From: an uncultured Oscillibacter sp.
Lineage (GTDB): Bacteria > Bacillota > Clostridia > Oscillospirales > Oscillospiraceae
Length of the DNA: 54,908 bases
Reading direction: 5' to 3'
NCBI GenBank assembly: GCA_910587875.1
Contig: CAJUOD010000006.1
Location: 1-54,908 of the forward strand
Numbering within the stretch: position 1 is the first letter of the stretch; every line of letters begins with the position of its first letter. Below the pieces are notes generated by a model, which saw only the letters and a list, made by a program, of their open reading frames with translations, was not told the DNA's origin and searched no databases. Positions 25,294 to 32,995 of the stretch are shown here, one piece after another. A program made the position numbers and the translations under genes.

Positions 25294-26381
25294 GTCGCCG
25301 TCACCTCCTTCAGCACCGGCAGCGTGTCCGCCGGGATGGTCAGATTCTCCGTCCCGCCGTTCAGGGTCAAGGCGGTGTAGTCGACGACGCCAGGGATGGA
25401 CAGCAGCAGGAAGGCGATCCGGTTGAAGAGGACCGCGTAGGCCCCCGCGTCCATGGACTCAAACTGAAGGTCCACGCTGCCGCCGAAAGCGGCGGCCGCC
25501 GTGGCGCGGAGGTACTCCCGCACCGCCTCCTCCAGCGCCGCCCGGACGGTGGAGCCGCCCACGCCGCTTTCCAGGGTCACGGAGGCCTCCACACGGACCT
25601 CCAAGGTCTTGGCGGCCTCCACGGTGACGGCGGGCCCGATGGGCCGCTCCTCCTCGATGTGGGCCGCGCAGGCGCTGACGGCCGCCGGCGTGGCGGGCTG
25701 GAGGTCCTGGTCCGCCACGATGACCTTCACCGTGCCGGGACCGTTCCACTTGCTGACGATCCGGGCGGCCCCCACGCCCTCCACCTCCTTGGCCCAGCGC
25801 TGGTAGTGCCAGGGGTTGCCGGAGGTGGCGGGCTTGCGCATCCGCTCCAGGTATCGGGCCAGCAGGGCCTCGTCCGTCTCCGGGTCCGCGCCGCCGTCCG
25901 CCGCCTGATTGGCAAAGCCGGAGACGCCGCCGTAATTCCGCAGGGCCGTGACGATCTCCCCGGCGGCGATGTTGTACGCGTCCCCGGCCTCCGAGGCGGC
26001 GAGGGTCCCCGTCCCGCTTCCCTCCCGGATCGTGACGGGGGCCTCCAGATAGAAGGCCAGGCCGGAGGCCGTGTAATACACCGCCCCGGCGGGGATGGCC
26101 GCGCCGTCCGTTCCCGTGAAAGTAATTCCGCAGCGGGCAAGGCTCCCGGCTTTGCGGACGACCCCCACGGTTCCCGCCTGCTTGTCGATGTACTGCCCGC
26201 TGGTCTCGTCCACGTAGAAGGCCGGGACCAGGGCGTCCAGGCTGTGGTACAGCTCGCTGATCTCCTCCGCCGCTGCGGCAATGACGTCATTGGTAAAGCT
26301 GCCCTCCCGGGTCTGGAGGTCTGTTTTCAGCCGCCCCAGAACTCTGTTTCGGATTTTTTCCGGCGTCATGTCCTCATACAT
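25290..26381 (-). CDS. xkdT: Baseplate wedge protein J (XkdT-like)
   Basis: 363 aa, gpJ/gp47 family. Signature features are REGSFTNDVIAAAAEE, FYVDETSGQYIDKQAGTVG, FTGTDGAAIPAG, the internal DEALLARYLERMRKPATSGN and AEVEGVGAARIV-like EGVGAARIVSKWNGPGTVKV. It forms the outer baseplate wedge of the contractile tail. GGGAGG lies 9 nt before the ATG. Confidence 0.92.
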   Translation of the reverse strand: MYEDMTPEKIRNRVLGRLKTDLQTREGSFTNDVIAAAAEEISELYHSLDALVPAFYVDETSGQYIDKQAGTVGVVRKAGSLARCGITFTGTDGAAIPAGAVYYTASGLAFYLEAPVTIREGSGTGTLAASEAGDAYNIAAGEIVTALRNYGGVSGFANQAADGGADPETDEALLARYLERMRKPATSGNPWHYQRWAKEVEGVGAARIVSKWNGPGTVKVIVADQDLQPATPAAVSACAAHIEEERPIGPAVTVEAAKTLEVRVEASVTLESGVGGSTVRAALEEAVREYLRATAAAAFGGSVDLQFESMDAGAYAVLFNRIAFLLLSIPGVVDYTALTLNGGTENLTIPADTLPVLKEVTAT

Positions 26382-26793
26382 GGACCCGCACCTCCCCGTA
26401 AATCGTCTCCACCTCGCAGGAGATGGTCAAATCATCCTCCTGAAACGTCACGTCCACCTGGCGCACCGCCCGGATGTACGGGTTGATCTGGAGGGCCTCC
26501 CGCACGTAGCGGACGGCCTCGCTGCGCTTCACCGCCGGGGTAAAGGACCGGCCGATCAGGCTTTCCACCTCGCTGCCGTAATCCCAGGAGTAGACGCTGC
26601 AATGAAACCGGGCGGTCATCAGGGTCTTCCAGATCCACACCTTCACCGCTTCGGCCCCGGAGACCACCAGGGGCTTTCCGCCGGAGAACACCGGCGTGCC
26701 CTTGTCGAAATCCCAGGCCGCCTCTTTGCACAGGGGGAGCCGCTGGGGCTCCGCCGCCGCCTCCGGCTGCACAATGGGGAAAATGCCGCTCAT
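26374..26793 (-). CDS. xkdS: Baseplate protein XkdS-like (DUF2634)
   Basis: 139 aa with WKTLMTARFHCSVYSWDYGS and VRYVREALQINPYI, the conserved core of the XkdS/gp25-like lysozyme-fold baseplate proteins. It lies just upstream of the gpJ gene, as in PBSX. Confidence 0.85.
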   Translation of the reverse strand: MSGIFPIVQPEAAAEPQRLPLCKEAAWDFDKGTPVFSGGKPLVVSGAEAVKVWIWKTLMTARFHCSVYSWDYGSEVESLIGRSFTPAVKRSEAVRYVREALQINPYIRAVRQVDVTFQEDDLTISCEVETIYGEVRVHV

Positions 26794-27209
26794 CCCGCCT
26801 TCACCACCTTGTCGATTAGATAGAAGGTCTGGTCGTCCTCCGTCAGCAGCAGCACCTCGTCCCCGGGCTTCAGCACCGGCTCGGCCTGGGTGGCCGTACA
26901 GTGGGGCGTGGACAGCGTGCCGGAGTGGACGGACATGGAGCTATGGGACCCATAGCCGCAGGAGGCGGTAATGGAGAGGCTCCCGTTCACGCCGGTACAC
27001 GCCAGCTCCAGCAGCTCCTGGTGGCCCTTCACCAGCCGGTGGGAGATATAGAACCGATCCGCTTCCTGGATGGTCCCCGCCACCTCCACCTTCAGCGGGT
27101 CCGCCGAGAGGACGATGCCCCGGAGAAGGTGGATGGGCCCCATGGGCCCTTTGGGCTCCGCCGCCTCCCGCATGAGTCCCGCAATCTCGCTGTATGGGTT
27201 TTCCTTCAT
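26790..27209 (-). CDS. Baseplate-associated protein XkdR-like (DUF2577)
   Basis: 139 aa; the C-terminal half (LKPGDEVLLLTEDDQTFYLID) and central ISHRLVKGH fit DUF2577 proteins that follow the XkdQ gene in PBSX-like phages. Probably a tail hub or spike component. Confidence 0.78.
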   Translation of the reverse strand: MKENPYSEIAGLMREAAEPKGPMGPIHLLRGIVLSADPLKVEVAGTIQEADRFYISHRLVKGHQELLELACTGVNGSLSITASCGYGSHSSMSVHSGTLSTPHCTATQAEPVLKPGDEVLLLTEDDQTFYLIDKVVKAG

Positions 27210-27213
27210 GTAC

Positions 27214-28203
27214 TCACTCCTTCGGAAGGCTTCCGGCGGTCTGCTTGTCCATCAAATTCCGAAAGTCCAGCGTTACCTTGGTCTGATAGATTCCCCGCCG
27301 GACCGTGTGGCTGTCCGCCGTGATCCAGAACAGGCCGTCCACGCCGGTGACGGGCTCGTGGACCGCCACGGCGTTGCCGGTGATGAGCTTCACATTCCCC
27401 AGGCACTGGGCGGTGATGGTGGTGGAGATCCCGTTCTGCTCCAGGATGTCCTTGGCGGCGGCCTCCGGGTTCTCCTTATCGCTGGCCCGGATAGCCTGCT
27501 GCATGAGGCCGTAGAGGGCGATATAGTTCTCCGGGCTGTCGTACTCCGCCACCTTTTTGAATTTGTCGTCGTCGTAGACCGCCACCCGGTTCACCATCTT
27601 CTCGATGCTCTCCGCCGACCGGCAGGAAATCAGGTTGCTCCCCGGCGCCAGCCGGATGCTCTCCGGGCCTATGGCCTTCTCCACCACCTCCAGGTGGTTG
27701 GAGCGGAAGCGGATTTGATACTGCTTCCCGGTCTGCTCCGCCGCCAGGGTATACATGGTCTGGATGATCTGGTAGAGGCTGACGCCCAGGAAGTTTCGGC
27801 TCAAAGGGACTCCCGTGGCCGCCAAATCCCCGCAGGGGATGCCGAACTCCCCGCAGAGCTGGGCCGTGACGGCCTCCGGCGTCTGCTTCCGCACCGCCAT
27901 GTAGGTGCTGTTCCGCTTTAAGTAAAGGCCGTTGTCCAGGGCGGAGCAGTCTATCGTCTTCCCCAGGCTGTCCCGGTTCCGGGAGACGATGTGCCCGGAG
28001 AACAGGATGTCCGCGTCCTTGTACAGCCTGGCCATGCCGCCCAGCTCCGCCAGGGCCTCCGGGAGGACGGAGAAGGTCAGCTGCCGGGCGCAGTCCTTAT
28101 AGCTCCCGCTCCAGGTCTTCGCCTGGACCTTCTCGGTGACGTGTTCCGTCTTCGCCCCGTCCACGGACCAGGTGCGGATCTTCAAAAGGTCGTCGTATGC
28201 CAC
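27214..28203 (-). CDS. xkdQ: Tail hub protein XkdQ-like (gpD family)
   Basis: 329 aa. VKAKTWSGSYKDCARQLTF-type N-terminus (residues 26-44), ADILFSGHIVSRNRDS, and the late-control-D-like RFRSNHLEVVEKAIG and ITGNAVAVHEPVTGVDGLFWI. It forms the hub beneath the tail tube. GTG start with GGGGGAG 6 nt upstream. Confidence 0.88.
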   Translation of the reverse strand: MAYDDLLKIRTWSVDGAKTEHVTEKVQAKTWSGSYKDCARQLTFSVLPEALAELGGMARLYKDADILFSGHIVSRNRDSLGKTIDCSALDNGLYLKRNSTYMAVRKQTPEAVTAQLCGEFGIPCGDLAATGVPLSRNFLGVSLYQIIQTMYTLAAEQTGKQYQIRFRSNHLEVVEKAIGPESIRLAPGSNLISCRSAESIEKMVNRVAVYDDDKFKKVAEYDSPENYIALYGLMQQAIRASDKENPEAAAKDILEQNGISTTITAQCLGNVKLITGNAVAVHEPVTGVDGLFWITADSHTVRRGIYQTKVTLDFRNLMDKQTAGSLPKE

Positions 28204-28223
28204 TCAAATCTCCCCCTCGGCGG

Positions 28224-28250
28224 ATGTGTCCAAGTTGGACACATTTTTTA
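28224..28250. repeat. 21-bp near-perfect palindrome between hub and LysM genes
   Basis: Ten-base arms (28224-28233 and 28235-28244, ATGTGTCCAA/TTGGACACAT) have a 1-nt centre. On the plus strand they are followed by TTTTTT, giving a terminator shape facing against the late operon; on the minus strand it is an mRNA hairpin upstream of the hub gene. Confidence 0.7.
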
Positions 28251-28886
28251 CAGGCTCCCCTTGTCCGGCAGCTTCACCACCTGGCCGGGATAGATCAGGT
28301 TCGCGTTCTTAATGCCGTTGGCCTCCGCCAGCTTCCAGGCCAGGGACCCGTCCCCGTAGGTCCGCCGGCAGATGCCCCAGAGGGTATCCCCCTTGGCCAC
28401 GGTGTAGGAGCCCTCCTCCTTCTTCTCCTGGGGCGCGGCCCGGCCCTTGTTCCCGGTGTCCTGGAGGACCTCCGTGCTCTCCTCCGCCAGCTCCCGGTAC
28501 TGCCGCAGCTCCAGCGTGACGTACACGTCCCCCGTGCCGTCCCGCTGCCCATGGCCCACGGGCCCCAGCAGCACCGGCAGGTTCACCGGCGTGTCCGTGA
28601 CGATGAAGCGCAGCACGTCGCCGCTGTTGGACCACTCCGTCAGCCGGTCCACCACGGTATAGGGCTCCCCGGTCCAGCCTGCGGAAGTATAGTTCCGCTC
28701 CGAGGAGGGCAGCAGGAACTCCATCCGCTCGTTGAACAGGCTCTTCAGGCCCGGGAGGTTTACCTGCCCCGTGTCCGTCATGTCCAGGGTCTCCACGGAC
28801 CGGCCCTCCGCCACGGTGAAGCCCGGCGGGGTCACCGGCATGACCAGCTCCTGGTTGGTCTTCACGTTGCGGAAGATGATCTCCAT
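28248..28886 (-). CDS. xkdP: LysM-domain tail protein XkdP-like
   Basis: 212 aa. The N-terminal domain (VTPPGFTVAEGRSVETLDMT, RMEFLLPSSERNY) is typical of XkdP. The C-terminal LysM repeat (SYTVAKGDTLWGICRRTYGD to LIYPGQVVKLP) would bind peptidoglycan. It is a baseplate/tail-tip connector (gp53-like) in PBSX-type tails. Confidence 0.9.
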   Translation of the reverse strand: MEIIFRNVKTNQELVMPVTPPGFTVAEGRSVETLDMTDTGQVNLPGLKSLFNERMEFLLPSSERNYTSAGWTGEPYTVVDRLTEWSNSGDVLRFIVTDTPVNLPVLLGPVGHGQRDGTGDVYVTLELRQYRELAEESTEVLQDTGNKGRAAPQEKKEEGSYTVAKGDTLWGICRRTYGDGSLAWKLAEANGIKNANLIYPGQVVKLPDKGSL

Positions 28887-28890
28887 TATC

Positions 28891-31059
28891 TCAGCCGCCT
28901 CCTCTCAGCATCGCCTCCCGGAGCTTCCGGGCCAGGGTCTCGGCGATGGCGTCCACGTCGGAGTCCTCCCGGACATGGAACTCGTTGCCGGAGACGGTGA
29001 CGTTGACACTCCCGCCGCCTCGGTCCATGCCCCGTGCCTCCGCCGCCGTCAGTACCCGTTCCCCCTGGTGGAGCAGGGCGGGGAACTCATCATAGGGCAC
29101 GTAGTCCAAGCCGTAGGCGTGGCGTTTCCACCCGCTGGAGCCCCCGATGTCCACCAGCATGGGGTCCACGGCCTGGCCGTATTTGTCCGTATAGGAGGCC
29201 AGCCCGGTCTGTTCGTCCACGGTGGTGGTAACGGTGAAGGCATTCCCGGCCGCGCCGCCCTTGGAAAAGGCGTTGTTCATTCTCCAGGCGTCCGTGGCGG
29301 AGACCATGGCTGCCGTCAGCTCCCGGGTGGCGTCAATCTGCTGGAGCTCCATGTCCACCTGCTTTTGGGCCCACTCGCTGGACTCGTAGGCGGCGGTGGC
29401 CAGGGCCTCGGCCTCCTCCCGGAGGTCCACCATCTTCTGTCCGGCCTCCAGGCTGTCCTCGCCGCCTTTTCTGTACGCCTCATTGGCTTCGGCAAACTGG
29501 GCCCGCAGGGCCTCCAGCTTCTCCGCGTCCTCCGGGGCGAACACGGTGGTCTCCTTGTCCATGGTTCCTGTCAGCACCGCCTCCAGGGCCTCCCGTTGGA
29601 ACTGCTCCTTCAGGTTTTCGCCGTACGCCTGGACCTGGCCGCCGATGGCGGAGAGCTCCGCCAGCTTGTCCCCCAGGGCCCCGCCGTAGGCGGCGATATC
29701 CGCCTCTTTGGACACCTTCCGCGCCTCGTTGTAGGCGTCGCCCCCGGCGGCGTTCACGTTTTCCTTGAGCCCCTGCAGCGTGCTGTCCAGGCCCTCGGTG
29801 GACTTGGACTGCACGTCCATCATCCCGGCGTAGAGCTTCTCAAACTGGGCCAGGATGACGTCGCTGACGTAACTGCCGGACAGCTCCCCCTTGGAGATCT
29901 GGCTGTACACGTCCCCCACGCTGACGCCCTGGTCGTCCGCCAGCCACTGGAACACGGAGAAGCCCCGCTCATTCAGGGGGTTCAGGTACTCCAGCGTGGC
30001 CTTGTCGCTGGACTGCATCCGGCCAAGGTAGGTGGCCACGGTGCCGATGTCCCCCGTAGAGAGGCCCAGGGCCGCCCCGGCGTCGCCCACCTTGGTAAGC
30101 GTCGGGATGATATCGTCCACCGCCGTGCCGAAGCTCAGCATGGTCTTGGAGATACCCACCAGGTCGTCATAGAGGAAGGGCGTGGTGTTGGCGGTGTCCT
30201 GGACCTGCTCCAGGAAAGCCCCGGCCTTCTTGTCGTCGCCGAGGAGCGTATTGAAGGACAGCTTCGTCGTCTCCCGGCCCGCCGCCAGGGCGGAGCCGGA
30301 GGACAGCCGCTCCTCCGTGGCGGCGTTGGTGTCTTCGTACAGGCCTCGGTAGTAGTCCTTGAAGGAGTCGTCCCGTTCAGTGAAAATCTGGGTCGCTCCA
30401 TTAATCGCGCCGATGCCGGCTCCAGCGGCCGCACCAAGGGCTGTCCCGATACCAGGCACAATACTGCCGATGGCCGCGCCCGACGCGGCTCCAGCGGCCA
30501 TCCCGGAGGCAAGGTCCGCCATTGGCTTTCCGACGGCGCTTTCAAGAGCCGCGCCGGCGAACTGCGAAAGCGAGTCGCCTGCCATCTTGAAAAGCCCGGC
30601 GGTTCCAACCTTCTGAATGATGTTTCCATCAGAAACGCCTGCCGAGAAGCCACCGGATACGTTTTGACCTCCGCCGGCGCCGTCCATCTTCCGAACCTCG
30701 TCGGAGAGCGCCCGAATCTCCTTCACGGTGTTCTTCGCCTCGTCGGCGTATCCTTTGGCGGAGACGGTCAGGTCGTTGTATTCCTCCCGCAGCCGTTCAA
30801 AGGTCAAGCGGTCGGCCTCGTCTCCGCTCTTTTTAAAGGCCTTCGCCGCCTCGTCCATGGCCCGCTTGACTTCCAGGGCCTTCGAGGACGCCTCCGCAGA
30901 CCGTCTTGTAAGGTCCCTGTATCTGTCTCCAAGCTGCTGGCCTTTTCTTGAAAGCTCCTCCATGGCTTTGGAGCAGCCCTGGGAGGTGCTGGCGATGGTT
31001 TTCAATTTCGCGTCGATATCGGTTTGCAGCGTCATGACGATGGAGACATTGTTCGCCAC
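28891..31059 (-). CDS. Tail tape measure protein
   Basis: 722 aa. Long helical N-terminal part, a hydrophobic Gly/Ala-rich segment (about 185-245, MAAGAASGAAIGSIVPGIGT), the FLYDDLVGISKTMLSFG block, and the conserved end DYVPYDEFPALLHQGERVLTA. It sets tail length and is ejected into the host. The start is placed at GTG 31059, 8 nt after AGGAGG; GTG 31068 lies inside that ribosome site. The plus-strand cassette promoter begins 16 bp upstream. Short for a myophage, suggesting a short tail. Confidence 0.9.
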   Translation of the reverse strand: MANNVSIVMTLQTDIDAKLKTIASTSQGCSKAMEELSRKGQQLGDRYRDLTRRSAEASSKALEVKRAMDEAAKAFKKSGDEADRLTFERLREEYNDLTVSAKGYADEAKNTVKEIRALSDEVRKMDGAGGGQNVSGGFSAGVSDGNIIQKVGTAGLFKMAGDSLSQFAGAALESAVGKPMADLASGMAAGAASGAAIGSIVPGIGTALGAAAGAGIGAINGATQIFTERDDSFKDYYRGLYEDTNAATEERLSSGSALAAGRETTKLSFNTLLGDDKKAGAFLEQVQDTANTTPFLYDDLVGISKTMLSFGTAVDDIIPTLTKVGDAGAALGLSTGDIGTVATYLGRMQSSDKATLEYLNPLNERGFSVFQWLADDQGVSVGDVYSQISKGELSGSYVSDVILAQFEKLYAGMMDVQSKSTEGLDSTLQGLKENVNAAGGDAYNEARKVSKEADIAAYGGALGDKLAELSAIGGQVQAYGENLKEQFQREALEAVLTGTMDKETTVFAPEDAEKLEALRAQFAEANEAYRKGGEDSLEAGQKMVDLREEAEALATAAYESSEWAQKQVDMELQQIDATRELTAAMVSATDAWRMNNAFSKGGAAGNAFTVTTTVDEQTGLASYTDKYGQAVDPMLVDIGGSSGWKRHAYGLDYVPYDEFPALLHQGERVLTAAEARGMDRGGGSVNVTVSGNEFHVREDSDVDAIAETLARKLREAMLRGGG

Positions 31060-31074
31060 AAGCGTCACCTCCTG

Positions 31075-31103
31075 TTGACAACTTTTGGGGGAACTGGTAT
31101 ATT
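31075..31103 (+). promoter_or_regulatory. Consensus promoter of the inserted cassette
   Basis: A perfect TTGACA (31075-31080), a 17-bp spacer and TATATT (31098-31103). It faces away from the tape-measure gene and against the late operon. It should be active in the lysogen without phage factors. Confidence 0.85.
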
Positions 31104-31126
31104 AAAATCAGCCACTGAAGGGAGGG

Positions 31127-31351
31127 ATGGAGTTGACTGCTTTACTGGTTGTTTGCGCACTTGGGTCCATTGCGCTTGGTTGTTACCTCGTGTATTTGGT
31201 ATCTGGAGAACTCCGCCCGAGCGGAACGGTGATAGGCATGAGGCAACGGTATGCCCGGGCAAACCGCGATACGGCGGTTCTTTTCTGGTTCCTTGCGGTC
31301 ACGATGTTCATTTCTTCTTTGATGTGTCTGTTTCTTACGTCTGTACTATAG
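31127..31351 (+). CDS. Small two-TM membrane protein of the cassette
   Basis: 74 aa from ATG 31127. TM1 is at about 4-25 (ALLVVCALGSIALGCYLVYL) and TM2 at about 50-72 (TAVLFWFLAVTMFISSLMCL), joined by a basic loop (RQRYARANR). ATG 31127 directly abuts GGAGGG; TTG 31133 would have ideal 7-nt spacing, so the start may be two codons later. Unknown function. First gene behind a consensus promoter, followed at 50 bp by a lipoprotein gene. Confidence 0.7.
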   Translation: MELTALLVVCALGSIALGCYLVYLVSGELRPSGTVIGMRQRYARANRDTAVLFWFLAVTMFISSLMCLFLTSVL

Positions 31352-31401
31352 ATTTTCGTCTTTTTTGTTGCTGCCTAAGATATGATTGGAGGACTATCAC
31401 C

Positions 31402-31929
31402 ATGAAGAGGATTTCTTCTCTGGCCGTAGTTTTGTTGTTGTTTTCTCTTGCCGCTTGTGGTGGTTCTAAGCTAGAGCCCGCTATGAAAGTGGAAAATGAT
31501 TCTTTTAGCCTAACTCCGCAAGAGTATATTGACTACATAAATAATCTCATAGAAAACCAGGACGACAGTAGCTTTTTGACCATCCCTGATTTCACGGAGT
31601 CAGAGAAAACGATTGATATTGAGAGCACGCATCTTTCTCTAAAACTGACTGCCAATGATGGTGGAAAGCTGACCGAAATCCAATGGCATTGGGATGCTAA
31701 AAAACAAGATACAACCTCCAACATTGGTTTCTATCTGGGCGTTTCAATCCTCATGGTTTCCGCAAATGAAGACGCGCAAGGGGAAATAGTCGATGGGCTA
31801 AATATGCTTGATACTACCCCGCCAAAATACGACACATCATATACGCTTGACGGAGTGTTATACAGCTATTCAACATACGGGCATGGTCAATACAATACCA
31901 TCACGATAACGCCCACAGCTGATTCTTAA
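31402..31929 (+). CDS. Prophage-encoded lipoprotein, unknown
   Basis: 175 aa. A lipoprotein signal peptide (MKRISSLAVVLLLFSLAAC, lipidated C19) is followed by a short linker and one soluble domain of about 150 aa with SFSLTPQEYIDYINNLIE and a likely beta-rich C-terminal half (SYTLDGVLYSYSTYG, ITITPTADS). It should sit on the outer face of the membrane. No enzymatic motif seen. GGAGG lies 9 nt upstream. More AT-rich than the tail genes around it. Prophage lipoproteins of similar size (Ltp of Streptococcus phage TP-J34) exclude superinfecting phages; the same role here is inference. Confidence 0.8.
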   Translation: MKRISSLAVVLLLFSLAACGGSKLEPAMKVENDSFSLTPQEYIDYINNLIENQDDSSFLTIPDFTESEKTIDIESTHLSLKLTANDGGKLTEIQWHWDAKKQDTTSNIGFYLGVSILMVSANEDAQGEIVDGLNMLDTTPPKYDTSYTLDGVLYSYSTYGHGQYNTITITPTADS

Positions 31930-31934
31930 TCTCC

Positions 31935-31968
31935 CCGCCCTCCCCCTCCGGGAGGGCGGTTTTCTTTT
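31935..31968 (+). terminator. Terminator of the inserted cassette
   Basis: A 10-bp GC stem (31935-31944 with 31950-31959), CCTCC loop and a TTTTCTTTT tail. It closes the plus-strand cassette right at the end of the frameshifted chaperone gene. Confidence 0.92.
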
Positions 31969-32150
31969 ACCATGCGAAGTGCTCGCTTTTTCTCTCCGCC
32001 TGATAGGCGGCGAACGCCCGGATGACCGCCGTCCACCCGTCCCGACCCTCGTACAGGGCCTTCAAGTCATGAAGCCCCCAGCCCTTGGCGGCGAACAGGT
32101 AATATAACAGGAACAGCTCCGGGTCCTCCGCCGCCTCTAGGCGTTTTTTA
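31967..32150 (-). CDS. -1 frameshift extension of the tail assembly chaperone
   Basis: In the -1 frame after the slippery heptamer A-AAA-AAC (32149-32143) there is an open frame of 58 codons ending TAA at 31967. It encodes RLEAAEDPELFLLYYLFAAKG and ends YQAERKSEHFAW. No start codon or ribosome site serves it. It is the T part of a G/GT-type chaperone pair: normal reading stops at 32137 (132 aa), slipping gives about 189 aa. A possible stimulatory stem pairs 32129-32135 with 32087-32093. Confidence 0.85.
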
Positions 32151-32535
32151 CCTCGGCCAAGGTCCTCTGAAGATAGCCGGAGAGCTTCTGAAGCTCAATA
32201 TACAGCTCGTCGATCTCTCCGGGGTTCAGCTTCGCCTTGATGGCGTCCAGCGGCGTCGCCACGCCCTTCTCCGAGTCCAGCAGCCGTTTGTCCCGGAAAT
32301 CCGGGTCCTTGCAGCCGTACAGCACGGCGGCCACCGCCTGGTCCTCCCGGCGCTTGTCCTGGATGTCCCGGATTTCCTGATAGGTGAGCCCCCGCAGGGT
32401 GAAGACCACCGGCTCGTCGGTGAGCTGGGAGAGCCGCTTTACCTCCACCTGCTTCTCCGGCAGGGCCTTCCGCACGTCCGGCAGCTCCGGCCGTAGCAGC
32501 AGGTCCAACGCGCTTACCTTCTTTTCGTTTTCCAT
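32137..32535 (-). CDS. xkdN: Tail assembly chaperone XkdN-like
   Basis: 132 aa with LDLLLRPELPDVRKALPEKQ, RGLTYQEIRDIQ and YIELQKLSGYLQ, as in XkdN (PBSX). It lies between tube and tape-measure genes and binds the tape measure protein during tail assembly. The last codons GTA AAA AAC GCC TAG contain the -1 slippery site. The start is placed at MENEKK, after AGGAGG. Confidence 0.88.
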   Translation of the reverse strand: MENEKKVSALDLLLRPELPDVRKALPEKQVEVKRLSQLTDEPVVFTLRGLTYQEIRDIQDKRREDQAVAAVLYGCKDPDFRDKRLLDSEKGVATPLDAIKAKLNPGEIDELYIELQKLSGYLQRTLAEVKNA

Positions 32536-32545
32536 GTGTTCCTCC

Positions 32546-32983
32546 TTACACCGGCGGCGCCACCTGGTCCAGGTACTCATACGCAGTGGCCTGGAAGGGG
32601 ACCGTCATGCTTCCCGCTTTGCCGGCGGCGAAGTCCATCAGAGTCTGCTCATCGTAGTTCATGCCATAGACGGCAATACGTTCCTTGCCGAAGGCGTCCG
32701 GGTCTGCCAGCTTGGCCACCAGCGTCCGCCGCACGTCATGGCCCTGGGCGGCGGCGTTCGCGTCGGCCGCACCCCGGCTGTAGACCTTGTGCAGGGTCAT
32801 GGAGCCGGTAATCTTGACGCTCACGAGCTTCCGGTCCTCCGCCATCTGGCCGCACATGTTGATGGGATCAAAGTTTTTCGCCATCTTCAGCTGAAAGGCG
32901 GAGATTTCCGCGATCTCTTTTCCGTCCTCCCAGACGGTGCCGAAGTTCCCGTTCATTACCCGGGAGCCGTTTTCAAATGCCAT
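32546..32983 (-). CDS. xkdM: Phage tail tube protein XkdM-like
   Basis: 145 aa. VMNGNFGTVWEDGKEIAEIS at the N-terminus, MTLHKVYSRGAAD and TVPFQATAYEYLDQVAPP fit XkdM/DUF2001 inner tube proteins. Directly downstream of the sheath gene, the standard myophage order. Confidence 0.9.
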   Translation of the reverse strand: MAFENGSRVMNGNFGTVWEDGKEIAEISAFQLKMAKNFDPINMCGQMAEDRKLVSVKITGSMTLHKVYSRGAADANAAAQGHDVRRTLVAKLADPDAFGKERIAVYGMNYDEQTLMDFAAGKAGSMTVPFQATAYEYLDQVAPPV

Positions 32984-32995
32984 GTCAAAGCCTCC

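Noticed and set aside
28732..30951. 739-codon plus-strand open frame through the tape-measure gene
   Set aside because: Antisense shadow with biased composition; the minus-strand frame shows clear tape-measure features.
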